Shown here: positions 5,778 through 7,398 of the stretch, piece by piece
Layout of the letters: every line of letters starts with the position of its first letter
Numbering within the stretch: position 1 is the stretch's first letter
Origin: Fimbriimonadales bacterium
GTDB lineage: Bacteria; Armatimonadota; Fimbriimonadia; Fimbriimonadales; Fimbriimonadaceae
Direction of reading: 5' to 3'
NCBI GenBank assembly: GCA_026392145.1
Contig: JAPLCS010000065.1
Span: 1 to 7,398, forward strand
DNA length: 7,398 bases
Position numbers and translations under genes: made by a program
The notes under the pieces: generated by a model
What the model was told of the DNA's origin: nothing
The model's input: only the letters and a program-made list of their open reading frames with translations
Databases searched by the model: none

Positions 5778-5951
5778 GAACACCACAGGTTTACCTTCTG
5801 ATACCTTTAGTTAAGAAATGGTAATGGTTCTGTTAAGGGATGTTAAAGCTTTAGTTAAGGGAATGTTAACTGATTTTCGTGAATGAAACAATCAACGTGT
5901 GTTCAGTTAAGTAGGTCTAGCCGGCTTACTTGCAGATGCACCTGATTCATC
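5778..5951 (+). promoter_or_regulatory. Regulatory region upstream of second pilin-like gene
   Basis: This is non-coding DNA between the terminator and the next ATG. It contains the 11-bp-phased GTTAAG repeats, the block GTTAAC/GATTTT/CAATCAACG shared with the first paralog (5865-5897), and a further GTTAAG at 5906. No clear -35/-10 pair or Shine-Dalgarno is visible; the start is preceded by GATTCATC, similar to GGTTCACT before the first paralog. Confidence 0.55.
5810..5870 (+). repeat. Array of six GTTAAG-like direct repeats with 11-bp period
   Basis: Units begin at 5810 (GTTAAG), 5821 (GTAATG, degenerate), 5832 (GTTAAG), 5842 (GTTAAA), 5854 (GTTAAG) and 5865 (GTTAAC). Steps are 11, 11, 10, 12 and 11 bp. 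All face the same way and lie in DNA with no gene. A seventh copy at 5906 is 41 bp further on, close to four helical turns. The layout fits cooperative binding of an OmpR/PhoB-family response regulator on one face of the helix; that function is inferred. Confidence 0.7.
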
Positions 5952-6881
5952 ATGAAAAAAGCCTTCACGCTCATCGAGCTTCTCGTTGTAATTGCAATTA
6001 TTGCAATCCTCGCAGCTATCCTCTTCCCAGTCTTTGCCCAAGCAAAAGCTGCTGCCAAGAAAACTGCTGACTTGTCAAACATGAAGCAAATGGGAACTGG
6101 AACCCAGCTTTACATTGCAGATAATGACGATGTTTATGCACAGGCGTATTACTACAAAGATGATCTCGGAGATACTGGCGGTTACGTTCACTGGACATCT
6201 TCACACTATCCTTACATCAAAAACGTACAAATGTTCGTTTCTCCAGGGGATCCAAGCAATGGTTTGCTTCCAACGAATCCAGCTTGTGCGAACATTGGTG
6301 AAACAGTTTTTAACTACAGTGCCCCATGCGATTCTCAAGTTCCTCGATTGAGCTACACCGTTAATGCCGCACTTATGCCACGGAAAAGAAGACAGGCTGA
6401 CCCTGCAAACGTTGTTTCTGCAACCATTGTAGACAATGTTGCTGACACGATTCTAATTACTTCTTTCTCCAACACCCAAGCATGTGTCAACGATACATCT
6501 GTGGGGCAGACAACCACTGCATATAAGAACAAATCGCACCGACCAACCAACGGGGTGATGTCTTCTGCAACTGGTGGAAAGTGGGCAGGAGATAACGCCG
6601 CTGACATGGCTCTTCCGGCAGTTTATGCGGTAACAGCTGCGGTTGCCAAAGAAGCGTGGGCCTTCTGTGCAACTGGTGTAGATTCATCCACTCGACCACA
6701 TATCAAGTACATTGGAGCTACACGATTCGGGAACGGAACGAACTATGGCTTTGCTGATGGTCACGCAAAGTTCACCGCTCCTGATGCAACCTTAAATCCA
6801 ACCCGATTTATGTGGGGCAAAGCAATGTATTCGGCTGGAAACAAGCCAGTTCTGAATCAGCTTGGAACACCTGTTCAGTAA
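5952..6881 (+). CDS. Type II/IV pilin-like secreted protein, paralog 2
   Basis: This 309-residue protein has a first 37-residue stretch identical to that of paralog 1, including the MKKA leader, FTLIE cleavage/methylation site, helix and FPVFAQAKAAAKK; the two diverge after that. Shared landmarks are ADNDDVYAQAYYY (TGDNDDMYPSAYY in paralog 1), YVHWTSSHYPYIKNVQMFVS, SYTVNAALMPR, NYGFADGHAKF from residue 264 and an ending PVLNQLGTPVQ. The mature domain also has four cysteines, so one or two disulfides are possible. It is shorter mainly in the middle. The predicted location is the outer surface or periplasm through a pilus-like assembly system. The two genes are tandem duplicates with separate promoters and terminators. 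The coding sequence for the signal helix has diverged at synonymous sites while the protein is unchanged, so the duplication is not recent. Confidence 0.88.
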   Translation: MKKAFTLIELLVVIAIIAILAAILFPVFAQAKAAAKKTADLSNMKQMGTGTQLYIADNDDVYAQAYYYKDDLGDTGGYVHWTSSHYPYIKNVQMFVSPGDPSNGLLPTNPACANIGETVFNYSAPCDSQVPRLSYTVNAALMPRKRRQADPANVVSATIVDNVADTILITSFSNTQACVNDTSVGQTTTAYKNKSHRPTNGVMSSATGGKWAGDNAADMALPAVYAVTAAVAKEAWAFCATGVDSSTRPHIKYIGATRFGNGTNYGFADGHAKFTAPDATLNPTRFMWGKAMYSAGNKPVLNQLGTPVQ

Positions 6882-6911
6882 GCATCAAAACATCCGAAAC
6901 TCCTAATGAAG

Positions 6912-6944
6912 AAAGCGGTACCCAATCTGGGTGCCGCTTTTTTT
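6912..6944 (+). terminator. Rho-independent terminator after second pilin-like gene, possibly bidirectional
   Basis: AAAGCGGTACCC (6912-6923) pairs with GGGTGCCGCTTT (6929-6940), 12 bp with one wobble and a 5-nt loop, and the stem end runs into a T tract (6938-6944). It lies 30 bp after the pilin-like stop and 8 bp beyond the convergent GH95 stop. Read on the - strand it ends CTTTCTTC, so it may also stop GH95 transcripts. Confidence 0.93.
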
Positions 6945-6951
6945 GTCAAGT

Positions 6952-7398
6952 TCAGTAGATTTTTGTATGGGTAATAACTCCGTTTTGCCACTCAATGTTG
7001 ACTCGCTTTCCGCCTCTGGCTCTTAGTCCGGTAACCGAGCCTTTCGATTTCCAAGCATCGGGAAGTGCAGGCAAGAGTTCAATTTTGCCGCTCTGACTCT
7101 GGAGAAGCATTTCAGCGATTCCTGCCGTTGCTCCAAAGTTGCCATCAATTTGAAATGGTGGGTGGGCATCGAACAGATTTGCGTACGTTCCTCCGCCGTT
7201 TGAGTAGTTAAATCCATCGGTTCCGGTGGGTCTTAGAAGGCGGTTAAGCACTTTTTCGGAGTGATTCCCATCTCTAAGTCGTGCCCAGAAGCAGACTTTC
7301 CAAGCGAGAGACCATCCTGTGCCGTCATCGCCTCTTCTTTTGAGTGATTGTCTTGCAGCATTGGCAAGGTTTGGAGTGGTGAGTGGATCAATTTGGTT
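6952..7398 (-). CDS. GH95-family alpha-L-fucosidase-like glycosidase, C-terminal part, partial
   Basis: These are the last 148 codons of a GH95 protein; the N-terminal part lies beyond the window. The frame is open from the edge and includes [55 protein letters not shown] and [10 protein letters not shown], then [20 protein letters not shown] and [12 protein letters not shown], a textbook match to the GH95 (alpha/alpha)6 barrel end and its final beta domain. GH95 enzymes are inverting hydrolases, classically of alpha-1,2-L-fucosyl residues, although some members act on alpha-L-galactosides. The catalytic Glu and Asn/Asp residues lie mostly upstream and cannot be checked. In-frame GTG and ATG codons do not mark the start. 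Together with GH127 it points to plant or mucin-like glycan use. Confidence 0.92.
   Translation of the reverse strand, partial: NQIDPLTTPNLANAARQSLKRRGDDGTGWSLAWKVCFWARLRDGNHSEKVLNRLLRPTGTDGFNYSNGGGTYANLFDAHPPFQIDGNFGATAGIAEMLLQSQSGKIELLPALPDAWKSKGSVTGLRARGGKRVNIEWQNGVITHTKIY

Overview
The window looks like bacterial chromosome from the Armatimonadota, most likely a Fimbriimonadia-type organism. This is inferred from recall, not from a search. The main clue is a pair of secreted pilin-like proteins whose N-terminus (MKKAFTLIELLVV, then FPVFAQAKAAAKK) is typical of that phylum. Plant-polysaccharide glycosidases and moderate GC content are compatible with it. I see no rRNA, tRNA, CRISPR array, transposase or phage gene.

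Layout. (1) Bases 1-1749, + strand, form a cell-envelope operon: the 3' end of murA, a TTG-initiated mreB, and a small secreted protein coupled to mreB by an ATGA overlap. The mreB gene is split by a 4-bp tandem duplication (CAGC CAGC, 730-737). Removing one copy restores a normal 339-residue MreB. (2) Bases 1753-3838, - strand, hold a GH127 (beta-L-arabinofuranosidase-like) gene followed by a small NifU-like Fe-S scaffold domain protein that overlaps the GH127 tail by 55 nt. The GH127 gene is also broken: a TGA sits where the second cysteine of the catalytic Cys-Cys pair should be, the rest of the domain continues in another frame, and roughly 20-35 codons appear to be missing at the junction. 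(3) Bases 3911-4351, - strand, encode a small RRM RNA-binding protein with a glycine-rich RGG/GGY tail. (4) Bases 4352-6944, + strand, hold two tandem paralogous pilin-like genes, each with its own upstream region and each followed by intergenic DNA; strong hairpin terminators follow both. (5) Bases 6952-7398, - strand, are the C-terminal part of a GH95 (alpha-L-fucosidase-family) glycosidase that runs off the window.

The most interesting non-coding signal is upstream of the second pilin-like gene. Six GTTAAG-like direct repeats lie on an 11-bp grid (5810, 5821, 5832, 5842, 5854, 5865), with another copy at 5906. A weaker version (4544, 4555, 4577) lies upstream of the first paralog. Both upstream regions also share a block of GTTAAC, GATTTT and CAATCAACG. 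One repeat per helical turn in the same orientation is how OmpR/PhoB-family response regulators bind. The repeat read on the other strand (CTTAAC) resembles the Pho boxes of cyanobacteria and the TTAACA boxes of Bacillus PhoP. The proposal is that the two surface pilin-like proteins are co-regulated by such a factor.

Two conserved genes are broken within about 2.5 kb. This may be real decay, strain mixing or assembly error, and the sequence alone cannot decide. The GH127 and GH95 genes suggest use of plant-type polysaccharides. The rest is envelope growth (MurA, MreB), Fe-S assembly and RNA binding.
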